Source of the DNA: Diphasiastrum complanatum
Lineage: Eukaryota > Streptophyta > Lycopodiopsida > Lycopodiales > Lycopodiaceae
Length of the DNA stretch: 64,000 bases
NCBI GenBank assembly: GCA_029204225.1
Contig: CM055101.1
Span: 64,289,345-64,353,344 of the forward strand
Direction: 5' to 3'
Shown here: one piece after another, positions 33,333 through 44,195 of the stretch
Layout of the letters: every line of letters begins with the position of its first letter
Position numbering within the stretch: position 1 is the first letter of the stretch
The notes under the pieces: model-generated
The model's input: the letters and a program-made list of their open reading frames with translations, nothing else
Told to the model about the DNA's origin: nothing
Database searches by the model: none
Position numbers and translations under genes: made by a program

Positions 33333-34074
33333 AAGCATTTATGGTCTGAAACAAGCAGCCAGACAATGGTATAGAAAGAAGGACGAAGCACTACATTCTA
33401 TAGGCTTCAAACTTCTATTTGCTGAATCAAATATCTATATCAAGCAAGTCTAAAATGGAATAATCATTCTAGCTATCTATGTTGATGACACACTTATCTT
33501 CTCAAAAAGAGATAAGTTAATTTTAGATGTCAAAAGAGACATTTCTGAAATATTTGAGATCGCTGACCTAGGAGAAGCTAAAATCTATCTAGGCTTGCAG
33601 ATCGTGAGAGACTTTGAAGTTGGTAAGTTGTATCTTCACCAACAAAAATACACTCAAAAGATCATTGAAGACTTCAACATGCTCGAATGCAAAGGTGTGC
33701 ATACTCCTATGATACCTGGAACAATACTGGGTCCTGTGAAGTGGAATATGTAGCAGCAACCAAGATGGCAAACGAGCTGATATGGATTAAACAGATGTTG
33801 GAAAGATTTGATGAATCTATTTTTGAACCTTATGTCTTGTTAATGGATAACACTTCAGCAATCTATCTTACGAAAGATCTTGTATTTCACTCAAAAACGA
33901 AGCACATAGCTATTAAATATCATGTGATTCGGGACTTAGTTGAGAAGAAGATACTGAAGACAGTCTTCATACCCACAGAGGAAATGACATCTTTACGAAG
34001 CCACTGAGTAAAGCTTTGTTCGAGAAGCAACGGAGAAGATTGGGTTGATCCAACTGCCCACTTTGAGAGGGAGC
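33325..34074 (+). pseudogene. Copia reverse transcriptase second half and deleted RNase H
   Basis: It continues with MNKSIYGLKQAARQWYRKKD, SNIYIKQV, a stop at about 33451, and then the catalytic region AIYVDDTLIFSKRDK. LGEAKIYLGLQIVRD, LHQQKYTQKIIEDFNM and TPMIPGTI follow. The sequence then jumps to SCEVEYVAATKMANELIWIK, so most of RNase H between those points has been deleted. The end has MDNTSAIYLTKDLVFHSKTK and DIFTKPLSKALFEKQ in another frame. A purine tract at about 34062-34074 precedes the LTR. Confidence 0.87.
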
Positions 34075-34826
34075 TGTAGAACAACTGATCAGACAGATTT
34101 TGATTCTCTAACAAAGCGCACAGTTTACTTGACAAAGGATGAGAAAGAAACGAACGCGAACTCAAAATATTTCTTTCATGACCAACTCAAAAGATTCGCA
34201 AAGGATTCGCAAAATTTATCTTGCAGTCAACTCGAAAGATTCGTGAAACAGTTTCTTGTAAAAGCTCGTGGCTTTCTTGTTGAAGCTCGAAAGATTCGTG
34301 AACAGAATCTTGTCGCAAAATATTCTGTTTCTTGTTTCAAACCTCAAATGTTGCGATACTGTCACGAACAGTTCGTGAAATATTCTAAATTTCTTCTTCA
34401 AGCTCAAAGTTGTCATTTGTCGTGAACAATTCGCGAAAGACGAAAATGTCGCGAAGAGACAAGTGTCGCAAACAATTCGCGAAACACGAAGGTGAGACGA
34501 AGAGATGGACTGTCGTAAATAATTCGCAAATAGAATTTATCCGACCCTGGAAACAGAGTGTCTATTTGAATATCATGAATATCAACCGTTGTAGAGAGTT
34601 AGATATCTACTATTACAGAAATAAAAGGCCAAAAGACCTGTAAATAAAAGGCCAAAAGACCTGTCCTATAGCAATATAAATACATGTGCACTACTCGTTG
34701 TAACTTACTCAATCAAAGACAGCAAGATAATTCAACAAGAGATGTATATTGATGATTCAGATTCAGAGTTATAAAAATTTTTCTTTGATCAATAGTTTCT
34801 TATTGTCTAAAATTGTCTAACTTTCA
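34075..34826 (+). repeat. Probable 3' LTR of the first plus-strand copia element
   Basis: It starts TGTAGAACAACTGATCAG, directly after the purine tract TTGAGAGGGAGC. The end is tentatively placed at CTAACTTTCA. It is rich in TTCGCGAA-like words and has a TATAAATA segment near 34675, the likely promoter. No 5' copy lies in the window. Confidence 0.65.
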
Positions 34827-34943
34827 CCGTGTTCTCTGTGGAAGAATAATTACTATTTTTTCTATAGAATTCGAATCTCCAAAATTTGAGTCATCAAAAC
34901 ACGAATCATTCGAGTTCATCCTAAGCACCAGTACACTATGTAA

Positions 34944-34975
34944 ATACACACACACACACACACTCTCTCTATGAC
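34944..34975. repeat. AC/CT microsatellite
   Basis: A run of AC followed by CT units. Confidence 0.85.
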
Positions 34976-35379
34976 AACTTTGTAGTCTTACTCTCTGAAG
35001 TTGAATGTCTGCGCAATAATCAACTGGAGCAGAAGCAAAATCGACGACGAACTCTTCGAGTTCGAGATCTTTGACTACATCCTCTTCGATCGCCTACAAA
35101 CTCAAAGTCTTCGAGTTGAGATCCACGTCATAGAACACGTCACAGTCCACTTTAGCGATTTTCAGTAACTGCACTATTTCACTCTAATGTCGAAGGAAGC
35201 ATGGCTATCTCAAATGCCTAATTATTCGTTCCCTTCATGGTGTCTTTGACACTTACCAAGACATTCCTCCATTCGATCTAAGTCAATGCTGATATCGTAG
35301 TTTTGGTAAAAGTCTTGTAATTTTCTCTATGTTGGAGCTGTGTTTCTTTTTCTACACCTAATCTATTCGAGAGCACCCC

Positions 35380-36830
35380 AACACAGACAAGCTTCAAAAG
35401 AAGCTTGATGAGAAAGTCGAACAAGGATACCTCGTCGGATATGACAACAACCATTCGTCATACTATAGAATCTAAATGCCAGAAATGAATCAAGTAAAGA
35501 TAGTTAGAGACGTCAAGTTCAATTTGACTAGAACAATGGCCGATGATGATTCAACCAACTATGAGATCTTAGGAAAGTAATACTACGATCTGCCAACCAT
35601 GACAGAGGGAGCCGAACCCGAACATTCAGACGAAGATGTTCGAACCCCACATCAGCATCAGTTGAGTAACGAATCAGATGACGAAAGGACAACAAGCATG
35701 CTTGTAGCTAGAACATCTATAAACCGAAATGGTTCTAGACCTAGCTGAAGAGACAAAGACAAGGACATTGCAGTATCTAAAGAATCTCCTAGGAGATCAA
35801 CAAGAGAACAAAGAGCGCCAACCATATTTGTACCAGACAGCTCGGCTTCGACATCCAAAGAGTTCTGTGGATACAGTAACGAACTACAAACATTCGAGAA
35901 AGCCATTGACAATCCAGACAAGGACAAATGGATCCAAGCCATGAACGAAAAGATCGAATCCATGAAGAAGAATGAGGTATGGACACTGCAAGCAGTACTA
36001 GATAAGTGAAAGATTGTGCAATACAAATGGGTATACAAGCTGAAGTACGGACCGAATGGAAATGTTTTGAGGTACAAGCCAGACTTGTAGCAAAGCGTTT
36101 CTCTCATAATTACGACATTGACTACATCGAGACCTTCTCTCTAGTCGTGAAGCATGCGTCCCTACATTTGCTATTTGCATATGCAGCTGCTTACGACCTC
36201 AAGATTCACATAGTTGATGAGAAGACAACATTCTTACATGGCGAATTAGACGAAGAAGTCTACATGGACCAATCTCCAGGTGACAACTACGAATCACTTC
36301 CCACCTATGCCTGTCGAATGCACAGAAGTATCTATGGATTGAAGCAATCCGCGCGACATGGTACAAGAAAAAGAATCATGCCCTACGATCCTTGGGTTTC
36401 CGACCACTAATCGTCGATTCCAATGTTTATGTAAGGATTATAGATGGAGAGATCATCATTGTTGTTGTGTATGTGGATGACACACTGATACTTTGTAGTT
36501 TCGAAGAGCTAATTGTCAAAGTAGAGATAGACATCTCAAAACATTTCGAGATAATAGATCTAGGAGAAGCCATATGTTATCTAGGGATGCAAATCGCTTG
36601 CGACTATGATGAAGGAAAGCTATACCTTTATCAGTCCAGGTACATCCATAAGATCCTAGATGATTTCGGGATGATAGATTGCAATGGGGCAAACACCCCC
36701 ATGATTGTAGGAACAATTATGACAAACAAAGATTGTCTGAAGACTGACGAAGAAAAGGAGATAATGCATCACACGTCTTACAGGAGGCTAATTGGATCAC
36801 TGATGTATCTAGCATAGAAACATGAGTCCT
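35380..36830 (+). pseudogene. Copia integrase tail and reverse transcriptase
   Basis: Segments in order are KLQKKLDEKVEQGYLVGYDN (with a stop after HSSYYRI), then QVKIVRDVKF, FEKAIDNPDKDKWIQAMNEK and NEVWTLQAVLDK, a stop, and QYKWVYKLKYGPNGNVLRYK. In other frames follow ARLVAKRFSHNYDIDYIETF, HIVDEKTTFLHGELDEEVYM, RSIYGLKQSA, then VVVYVDDTLILCS with the catalytic YVDD. LGEAICYLGMQIACDYDEGK and SYRRLIGSLMYLA, with a stop at 36815-36817, complete it. The catalytic Asp pair is intact, but the gene is not translatable. Confidence 0.88.
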
Positions 36831-36959
36831 GACATTGCTTATGTCATGTTTAGGATGAGCCAGTTCAGCACGAGGACACATTGAGAGATTGCCAAACGAA
36901 TCCTACACTACCTTCAGAAGACGAAGAATTTTGGGCTATGTTACTCTCACGATGCCGGA

Positions 36960-37428
36960 TTCCATATGCACTCCTACAACAATGCAAGGTGGGCATCACT
37001 CAAGGACGACTGTAAAAGTGTCTCAGGAGGGTGCACCATTGCAGCAAGCGTAGCAATTCTCTGGGTTTGCAAGAAGCATACCATCATAGCTCGGTCATTC
37101 TGCGAAGCAGAATATGTTGCAGCCGAGAACGAAATCACATGGCTCAAACGGATTGGGTGAAACCACCAAAGAGCCGCCGATCTTGCAGATGGATAATACT
37201 TCTAACATATACTTGACAAAGGATCTCGTGTTTCATTCAAGAACGAAACACATCACAATCAAATATCATTTGATAAGGGACCTAGTCGATAGAAATGAAT
37301 TAAAGACCAGCTTCATTGGAACGAAGTAGATGGTGGCAGACATCTTCACCAAGCCCTTAGACAAATGTTTGTTCAAGAGGCAGAGGAAGAGTCTGAGAGT
37401 CGTAGAGTACCACGCTTTGAGAGAAAGC
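36960..37428 (+). pseudogene. Copia RNase H and 3' end
   Basis: It reads DDCKSVSGGCTIAASVAILW, SFCEAEYVAAENEITWLKRI, then in a shifted frame MDNTSNIYLTKDLVFHSRTK and HITIKYHLIRDLVD. A stop at 37327 interrupts before MVADIFTKPLDKCLFKRQRK. The purine-rich GAGAGAAAGC lies just before the LTR. Confidence 0.86.
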
Positions 37429-38036
37429 TGAAGAAACAAAATGTTTCGAGCTACAAAGCTTTGCTAGCTTGCGAGTTCATGTTTGCAGAAATACAAAGGA
37501 ACTGCCCACAAGCAAAGATCGTTCCAGTCCATAATCACCACATAACCGTTTCAGTCGAACAAGACATGAAGACGAATACCTCAAAGGTCAAACATTCGAA
37601 GACTGAAGGAGCTCAAAGGAGAAGCTGAAGGTCGAACAAGACACGAAGGTGAAGAAGACTCGAAGACCGAAAGGTGGCGAATTTTCATGTTCATAGTACA
37701 AGGAGATCAAAGAAAGTACTAGGAGGAATACCCCCTGCACGGAGGATGTTGACAACAATCTGAATAGCGTTGGAATGTGCCTAACCAGGGAATCACAAGT
37801 AGAGTGCGCCAATGGATAGTAGAACCCAAGAGAACCATGTATAAGCATGAATGAGGTAAGAGAGGTAGAAGATCAACCATCTCTCACGTGTGTACAACTA
37901 TATACAGCAAATCTATGAATCTTGGAAATATTTTTACAAGTGAGAGAGAAGCACTTCGAATTTTCAGATTTGAAGCTTAGTTTTCTTTGTAAATTTTTTT
38001 CACATTTTTCATTTTGAAGTTTTATTGAAGAAAACA
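37429..38036 (+). repeat. Probable 3' LTR of the second plus-strand copia element
   Basis: It starts TGAAGAAACAAAATG after the purine tract, at the position where the related element has TGTAGAAC. The right end is uncertain (tentatively AAAACA at 38036). It has a CTATATACAG segment near 37908 as a possible TATA region. Confidence 0.5.
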
Positions 38037-38341
38037 AACCTAACCCTACCTACCTACAGCCCTAACTTAGCTGACCTAACATGGTCTAAACCTAACCCTA
38101 TACTCTCTCACCTCATCCACCTTAGGCCAGAATACCGTCATACGGGCAGAGAACATATTCAATCTGCGGTCGCTAGGAGATAGTTGCACATGATTTTGGA
38201 AGAAAGAGCCATTGCTGTTGAAAACAAGATCAAAAGTGAATCCGGCAGAGATTTGCACCTGATTTTTTATGTACATAATCTTTGTCAAAGAGGATCAAGC
38301 TGTAAAATATAGTCCATGTCACTCCTGATTCAGAGTAACGG

Positions 38342-38692
38342 TCAGAAATAAGGATCATCGTTCGATTTGCTCTTCCTGTACGACGGATCATTATCATCCA
38401 GAACAAGCTCAGACAGATTATCGGATTCGGATTTTCCGCAAATTTGATTGAGCAGTTCTCTTCCGTTTGAGCCTTTAACAAAAGCCTTCAATATAAGGTT
38501 CGTTATGCCTCCGGATGTTGGTGAGATTCCAACATTGTTGTCATCAAGGTGAGACCAGAACTTTATGAAATATTTAGAAAGCTTTCTGATGTGTGAATAC
38601 ATAACTTCCGTAGGCGAGTTTAGCTCTACAGCCTCGTCGTAGAAGAGAACATTCTCGTTGCTAGGAATCAGATCGTTGGCAGCAGTCGCCAT
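38342..38692 (-). pseudogene. First-exon fragment resembling plant ethanolamine kinase
   Basis: A frame opens with ATG at 38692 and encodes 117 residues. Residues about 30-80 look like the N-terminus of plant choline/ethanolamine kinases: a helix leading to FIKFWSHLDDNNVGI, then SGGITNLILKAFVKG. In the family the motif is SGGITNLLLKV, the start of the kinase N-lobe. Those enzymes phosphorylate ethanolamine in the first step of the CDP-ethanolamine pathway in the cytosol. The next block expected, VTVRLYG, is absent after residue 80, and the rest (KSESDNLSELVLDDND) is unlike the family. The fragment is cut off or spliced here. GA repeats upstream look like an authentic leader. The match is from memory of the motif, so confidence is moderate. 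Confidence 0.5.
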
Positions 38693-38929
38693 CGTCGCAC
38701 TTCTGCTTGATAAGCCCAATGCAATTTTGTTTGCTTCTAATTCAATTTTGCTTCAACAACGATCAGTTCACTTTCTGTTTCTGTTTTGCAAGCGCAAATT
38801 TATATTCCCTGATCTTTTGATTTCTGCTTTGAATGCAGAAATTTACATTTGCCCATTCCTGACTTCGCAACAACAATCAATTCTTTGGCTTTCTCCTTCA
38901 CGTTTCCATTTCCCTGCTTCGGTTACCTT

Positions 38930-39205
38930 CGCTCTCTCTCTACCGCGACGTCGGCTACCTCCTCTCTCTCTCTCTACCTGCTTCGGTTACCTTCGCTCTC
39001 TCTCTCTCTATCGCGATGTCGGCTACCTCTTCTCTCTCTCTCTCTAAGCGTCGGCTACCTCTTCTCTCTCTACCTTCACGTCGACTACCTCCTCTCTCTC
39101 TCTCTAAGCGTCGGCTACCCTCTCTCTCTCTAAATGCGACGGTTGAGATTTTCTCTCTCTAAATTGCGTCTGTTGAGATTTTCTCTGTATTTTCTCTCTC
39201 TAGCT
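38930..39205. repeat. CT-rich tandem repeat (CGTCGGCTACCTC plus CT run)
   Basis: About eight imperfect units combine GTCGGCTACCTC-like words with CTCTCTCT runs. On the minus strand this is a GA-rich array upstream of the ethanolamine-kinase-like exon. It probably expanded from a GA leader. Confidence 0.85.
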
Positions 39206-39888
39206 TGATCCATTTCTATTTGCATACAATTTTTCTAAAATTTAGGGTTGTCACGAGCACTCAAATGCACCACAAGAGCATCCTGGATAAAAAATTTTGC
39301 CGACAATTTTAGGATTTACGGTTTCAAATATTTTTCGTGGAGCACTCCAATGTTTCATGGATTTCAAAGTGTTATCCATTTCAATTTGTAAATTTTTTTT
39401 TAACACCCCCCCTTCTAAGCTGTATATAATCCATTTTACTAATTTTTTCTTTTAACTTCCGTAACTTTCTTGTTTGAGCTCGGATTTTGGTCGAGTAAAA
39501 ACGAAAAGTCATTAGAATGACAAGACACGACGAACACTGAAAAGTTATTGAAATTTTGTAATTATTGTTTTTTTTCATTTATTTTTTAAGACCCCTTTTC
39601 TTGCATCAGATTTTACGTGTTTTTATTAGTTATTTTCGAAGCTCCATAATTTCTCCGTTGAGCTCGGAATTCGATGCTGTAAGATGCAAAATTGTTCGTG
39701 GTGACAAATGGGACACAACTGCTACTTCATTTTAATTTGTTACATTTTCCATTCACAACGATTTTATTCTTCGAGGACTCAAAATCTTTAAGTGGGTGGA
39801 GAAGAGCAATTTTATCAGCTTGTAAAATACCATTCTGAATAAATTTCAGATGGTGAATTCATAGTCCACAAGTCTTCACTAGTCATTA
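39206..39888. other. Unassigned; contains a polypurine-tract-like word before the gag-like ORFs
   Basis: No coding feature is supported. Near 39773-39803 the words GAGGACTCAAAATCTTTAAG and TGGGTGGAG closely parallel GAGGACAAAAATGTTTAAG and TAGGGGGAG before the LTR at 42529. The same 3'-end signature thus occurs twice. Confidence 0.4.
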
Positions 39889-40122
39889 ATGATGGATTAC
39901 CGTTATAGTCAAAACATTCATCTTCCATCAATACAATCTGAAATCGTATGTTACAACCTTGCATTTGACGGACAACCAAGTTCAATCAGCATTGATGATT
40001 GGTTGACTAAATTGGAAGCTTATTTTTGTCATCGCCATTATTCTGAAGAGCATAAATTTATTTTGCTTCACTGTGCTTTCAAGGAGAAGTTCAACCATGG
40101 TGGGATACTCAAGCACATTTAA
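39889..40122 (+). pseudogene. Gag-like domain, first copy
   Basis: It has LAFDGQPSSISIDDWLTKLE, then AYFCHRHYSEEHKFILLHCA. The spacing of FDG, DWL, LE and AYF follows the gag capsid N-terminal pattern. It ends in a stop at 40120, and sequence to 40330 remains gag-like in broken frames. The start may be further upstream. Confidence 0.6.
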
Positions 40123-40332
40123 GCACAAAGCTTTGGAGTCAATTCAAAATTGCTTTCATTGATAGTATTACCAGGTTTTATGAGAAATCATTCGAATCTC
40201 TCAAATAAACTGGTTTAGAAGACAAAATTTGAGTATAGAAAATGTTTGAACTACTATGTGGGTTTCCTTCAAACGCCTATAAAGAATGTGCTTTAACCAA
40301 CTCTTTCCAAATCCATTTATGCTGCTAGTTTT

Positions 40333-40686
40333 ATGGAGTTGCACAATATGATGGATCGTGCACTTGCTCTGGAGCACTTATCTACAAACCATATCAATGG
40401 GTGGAAAGTCATCGTTCAACGGAAACCCTATTATTACAACCAACGACTGTCTGAATACGTTAGTCCTACGTTTGATGGAAGCATCCACTCCATTAATGTA
40501 GAAAATTGGCTAGAGGATTTGGATTATAACTTCTACTATAGTGGAGGTATTGGTGACAGTGATATAGTTTTCTTTGCTTCGTCGGGTTTCCAAGGACGTG
40601 TTCAGTCATGGTGGAACATCGTTTACAACTTTCTTCCTGAGAACTGGTTAACTTTCAAAAGAGTTTGTAGACAGATCTTCAATTGA
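40333..40686 (+). pseudogene. Gag-like domain, second copy
   Basis: It contains LSEYVSPTFDGSIHSINVEN, then WLEDLDYNFYYSGG, VQSWWNIVYNFLPENWLTFK and RQIFN. The WW followed by W..FK is the classic gag core (compare GKAFTWW...W..FCKAF in the element at 3140). A second FDG...W gag start within 500 bases of the first suggests a duplication or two gag modules. Confidence 0.7.
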
Positions 40687-40729
40687 TCTGACTGCATCCA
40701 ATGGTGTTCTTTGGACCAGACAACTATAG

Positions 40730-41609
40730 TTGCTGAGTACAATAGAAAATTCCAACAAATGGTCACAATCTAGATGGTTTGAGGAAATGAAGATGCAAAT
40801 TCAGAAAGTGAGTGTATACACTAAAACATTAGTGGATCGACAACCGCATGTGAATGAAAGAGAAGAAACTTCTGAAGATGAAGATGATCCCATCAATGAG
40901 TCTGATGAGCAAAGTGATAACGACGAAGCGGATGAGCAAAGCGAGGACAATGAGTTAGATGAGCAAAGCGACAACAAAAGTCAAGTCTTAGATCCAGATA
41001 CAGTTGCAGGCAACAAAAGTCCAATTCAAGATTTTGATCAAGTTACAACAACAGATGGTGAAAATCAGGATTCAGACGAAAGTCAAGATTCAAATCAAGA
41101 TGTGAAGATAATTGAACCACTTCGACCATCGAAGTCCAGAACTTGACCTACATCAATGCCTTAATCTGGTCAATGAACAAGCAACTGTGGATCGTCAGAT
41201 TGGGAATATTGCTACGCTCGAAGAAAGTCGATCAAGGCATTCACCAAACTTTCAAATTCAGGACTATATGACGCTGATATTCCATGATTTGGAATTGAGT
41301 GGTTATTATAAGGATACGATCTACGAACTATGTCAAATTGATATGGGAGCTTTTGAGAATAATTTTATTTTTGACAATGATCTAAGGGAGTATGAGGTAT
41401 TCAACATGGATACTGGTAGAAATGAAGAGATTTCATTAATCCAAGAAAATTCTACTTGTATCAATACTTTGGATTATTGTTCAACGTCTCATGTACCCAT
41501 TAGTCAAGAGCTTCAGTGGCTTTCATTGGAGAACCTTACTCCTATGGATTCTCTAGAATTCAAAAGCCAATATGTAATTCACATGCATGTTTGGAATGTA
41601 TCGATGTGA
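40730..41609 (+). other. Acidic and unclassified frames of the gag-only element
   Basis: A 138-residue frame (40730-41146) becomes very acidic, with repeats of DEQSDN, DEQSED and DEQSDN, and ends in SDESQDSNQDVK. It overlaps a 165-residue frame (41112-41609) of ordinary composition (IQDYMTLIFHDLELSGYYKD, then CQIDMGAFENNFIF). Neither has a zinc knuckle or a protease active-site motif. They follow gag directly and may be the remains of its C-terminal part. Confidence 0.4.
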
Positions 41610-41716
41610 ATAATGATTGAAAAAATTCTCTCAGTCAACCAACACTCTATAGGAAGCTGATTTTAAAATATGCCATCAATCTATATCAGTTTTTTTGGAG
41701 AGGTTTACATTGCTCA

Positions 41717-42528
41717 ATGGACTCTAATGTGATCAATCCTCAATTGAGTAATGTCAACAATGATTGTTCATCAATGGTTATTTGGAACAATCGAAACGTC
41801 AAATCCCTACTTCAATTTTGGAATGTATTTTCACTATTTGGGATTGATGCTTCAACGATTTATATGGGCAGGTGCAAATTTTATATTTCAAGACAAGAGT
41901 CCATTTTTGAGGCCAATCAAGTCAAATATTCACAACCACCTATGAATGAGATATTGACCAAATTTGAAAAAATATATTTCGGTCAACAATATGCCTAGAA
42001 TTACATTTCACCATACAACCGAATTTCAATATTCATGCCGACTACTTCATATAGAGCATTTATATTTGAACAACAATTCATGACTACCATTGCTCATGGA
42101 AGAATTATAATGTTCTTCATCAAGTTGGTTAAACAACATGGATTGCCAGCTACGGTAGAAGAGCCAGATGCAAGACCAAACCAAGAATCCAAGAGAATTG
42201 GATAAGCATCTAAATTGGGATGATGTCGAGGAAACAGACAAAAGAGGATATTGCGGTGACACACTCTGTCCATTCCATACAGATTGGTTACCAATAAGCA
42301 ATATGGTGCTTCATCAAACTCTTCTTCGACCATCAGTTTTTCCTCCATGAGAACAAGGACTACAGTCTGAAGCCAACAAAATAATTTCAATTCGACAACT
42401 TTGGATCTGTAATGAGGTAATACGTTTTTGGATGACACATCCTCAATCATGACTACTTAACTAAGGTGATCAAGTTGATCAGACAAGAGTCTTCATTTTT
42501 GAGGACAAAAATGTTTAAGTAGGGGGAG
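41717..42528 (+). other. 3' internal region of the gag-only element
   Basis: A 93-residue frame (41717-41998) and degenerate sequence run up to the polypurine tract at 42519-42528. No pol motif is visible on either strand. Confidence 0.4.
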
Positions 42529-43065
42529 TGTCATGTACTTTTAGTACATCACTGCTTTTCAACGCATTAGAATATCCATTGTAAGCTTTGTAGGCCCAAA
42601 AGGAGCTATTAGCCTTAAGAACAAGGCGGGTCTCTCTTTAGGCCCTCCAAAGTAATTAATAAGGATAATAGGCCAACAAGGGCCCAAACTAGTTTAAATA
42701 ATACTTAACAAGGGCTAACTATCCCTCAAGATAGTTAAGTTAAGTTAAGTAAGAGCATTGTCTATAACTAGGCAAGAGACATCATTTTGTGAATCTTTTG
42801 GCTCATTTGCAAGTGAGAGCTTCTAGCTTCCTTGTGAATGTGAGCCATAGGGATATCCATTGCTAGGTCTCATGTGCCCTATCCACATGAATCAATGCTC
42901 CATTTCCATTGATTGTACTCTTTCTTTCATTGCTAATGTGATTCCATTGTGATCTCCATGTTTCTAGATTTCTAGTGATATGCTATTTTGAATGCTATGT
43001 ACTTTTCTTGCTATTAGCTTTACTTCTTTTGTAGTTGCTATTTACTTGAGATTTGGCACATGACA
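42529..43065 (+). repeat. 3' LTR of the gag-only element
   Basis: It starts TGTCATGTACTTTTAGTACA and ends GATTTGGCACATGACA. The tips TGTCATG and CATGACA are perfect 7-bp inverted repeats. The preceding AAGTAGGGGGAG is a good polypurine tract. The length is 537 bp. Confidence 0.8.
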
Positions 43066-44195
43066 CTCCCATGCATGTCCACTGCATGTAGGTACCCCTA
43101 ACCCATAATAGCCAAGACCCATGCATAAGCATAGTGCATGTACACCTTATCCCATACTAAGATGCAACACACATGTCTATACCACATGCGGGTGTGACCC
43201 CACGATCCTACTCGATTATTATCTAGAATTCAACTAATGAAGTTTCCACTATTCTTGAGGATATTCATCAAATGATCTTTGTTCCTTCTAGAGAGATGTA
43301 TTTGGGTACTCGCAAATCTCGTCAAAGACAAAAAGAGCTTGCTAACTTTTGGAGGGGCAATGTGCAAGAAATCAAGCTAGGTACAATGGCTGCCACACTT
43401 GCAAATAATGATCCTCTTGCCATCCTTTTTGGTTATGTAAGGTTGTCGACTTCTCAAACTTTGAGAATGGTGAGATTGTATCTATTAATGTACATTGGTA
43501 TTGAACAAAACATCATGGTGCATATACAAGAAAGTATGTTTATGAAATAATTGCAAACTCAAATGGTAAAATAAAACATTGCGCAAGCAAAAATCGACCC
43601 CAAATAACTCACCTTGTCCTTGATGAAGTTGACATTATTGTTTATGATTTCAATTATCAAATTCAGGTCACCTACAAAAAACAACAAAGGAAATCATTCG
43701 TCAAAGACTGCCAAGAAAAGAATGTGTTGTTGAAGTTGGACCTTCGTCAAGAAGTACAAGAGGTTGACCTCGGATTGCACATGGATGAAGATAATGTTTT
43801 GATTGATAGTAATGAGGAGGATGGATCTTCCACTTCTTCACCTTTTGATGATGAAATTGATGATGTTGAATCTGGAGGTGCGGACAAGGACGATGATATG
43901 AGTTTTAATACCAGATCGAAAAAAAAATGTATTACATTTTGTACAAATCTGAATAAATTGTACTACTTTGGCCCTTTCTCATTTTTGCGTACTATAACTT
44001 TTAGCAAAATTTTTGAGTACTATATTTTTTCGCATGTTTAAAATTTTATTACAAATTTACTATAATTTTTGGTGGGTATTTTATGTACTTTTTGCAATGG
44101 GTATGATATTGTGGGGCATTCTTTTTCAAAATGTGCTAAGAAATGCCATTTTTAATATGATTCTAGGAATATTCCTTATAGTTCTCGCTCCATGA
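43066..44195 (+). other. Unidentified frames with an acidic segment
   Basis: Frame 43272-43550 (93 codons) starts MIFVPSREMYLGTRKSRQRQ. A second frame, open from about 43550 and continuing into 43724-44041, includes HLVLDEVDIIVYDFNYQIQV. It then has a strongly acidic stretch (VLIDSNEEDGSSTSSPFDDE) and ends soon after. The two could be a single broken gene. I do not recognise the family. It sits immediately 3' of an LTR. Confidence 0.3.

Larger units (their letters stand above)
32405..34826 (+). mobile_element. Ty1/copia retrotransposon, 5'-truncated, with 3' LTR
   Basis: Homology starts in the integrase C-terminal region (FGHLDAQ, then PDKLRKKLDEKTEQDFLVGF). It runs through reverse transcriptase and a deleted RNase H to a polypurine tract and an LTR. 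Gag, protease and the integrase core are absent. It is closely related in organisation to the element at about 35360-38036. Confidence 0.88.
35360..38036 (+). mobile_element. Ty1/copia retrotransposon, 5'-truncated, with 3' LTR
   Basis: It has the same layout as the preceding copia element: integrase tail, reverse transcriptase, RNase H, purine tract, LTR. RNase H is more complete here. At least six stops or frame changes are present. The 34.83-35.36 kb interval between the two elements has no recognisable gag or protease, so both copies begin at nearly the same place in integrase. Confidence 0.86.
39889..43065 (+). mobile_element. Gag-only LTR retroelement fragment (non-autonomous gypsy-like)
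   Basis: Gag-like frames occupy 39889-40686, followed by acidic and unclassified frames to about 42000. A polypurine tract (AAGTAGGGGGAG) and an LTR at 42529-43065 close the element. No protease, reverse transcriptase, RNase H or integrase motif was found in about 2.5 kb between gag and the LTR. That suits a large non-autonomous (LARD-like) derivative. The 5' LTR is not visible. Confidence 0.65.
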
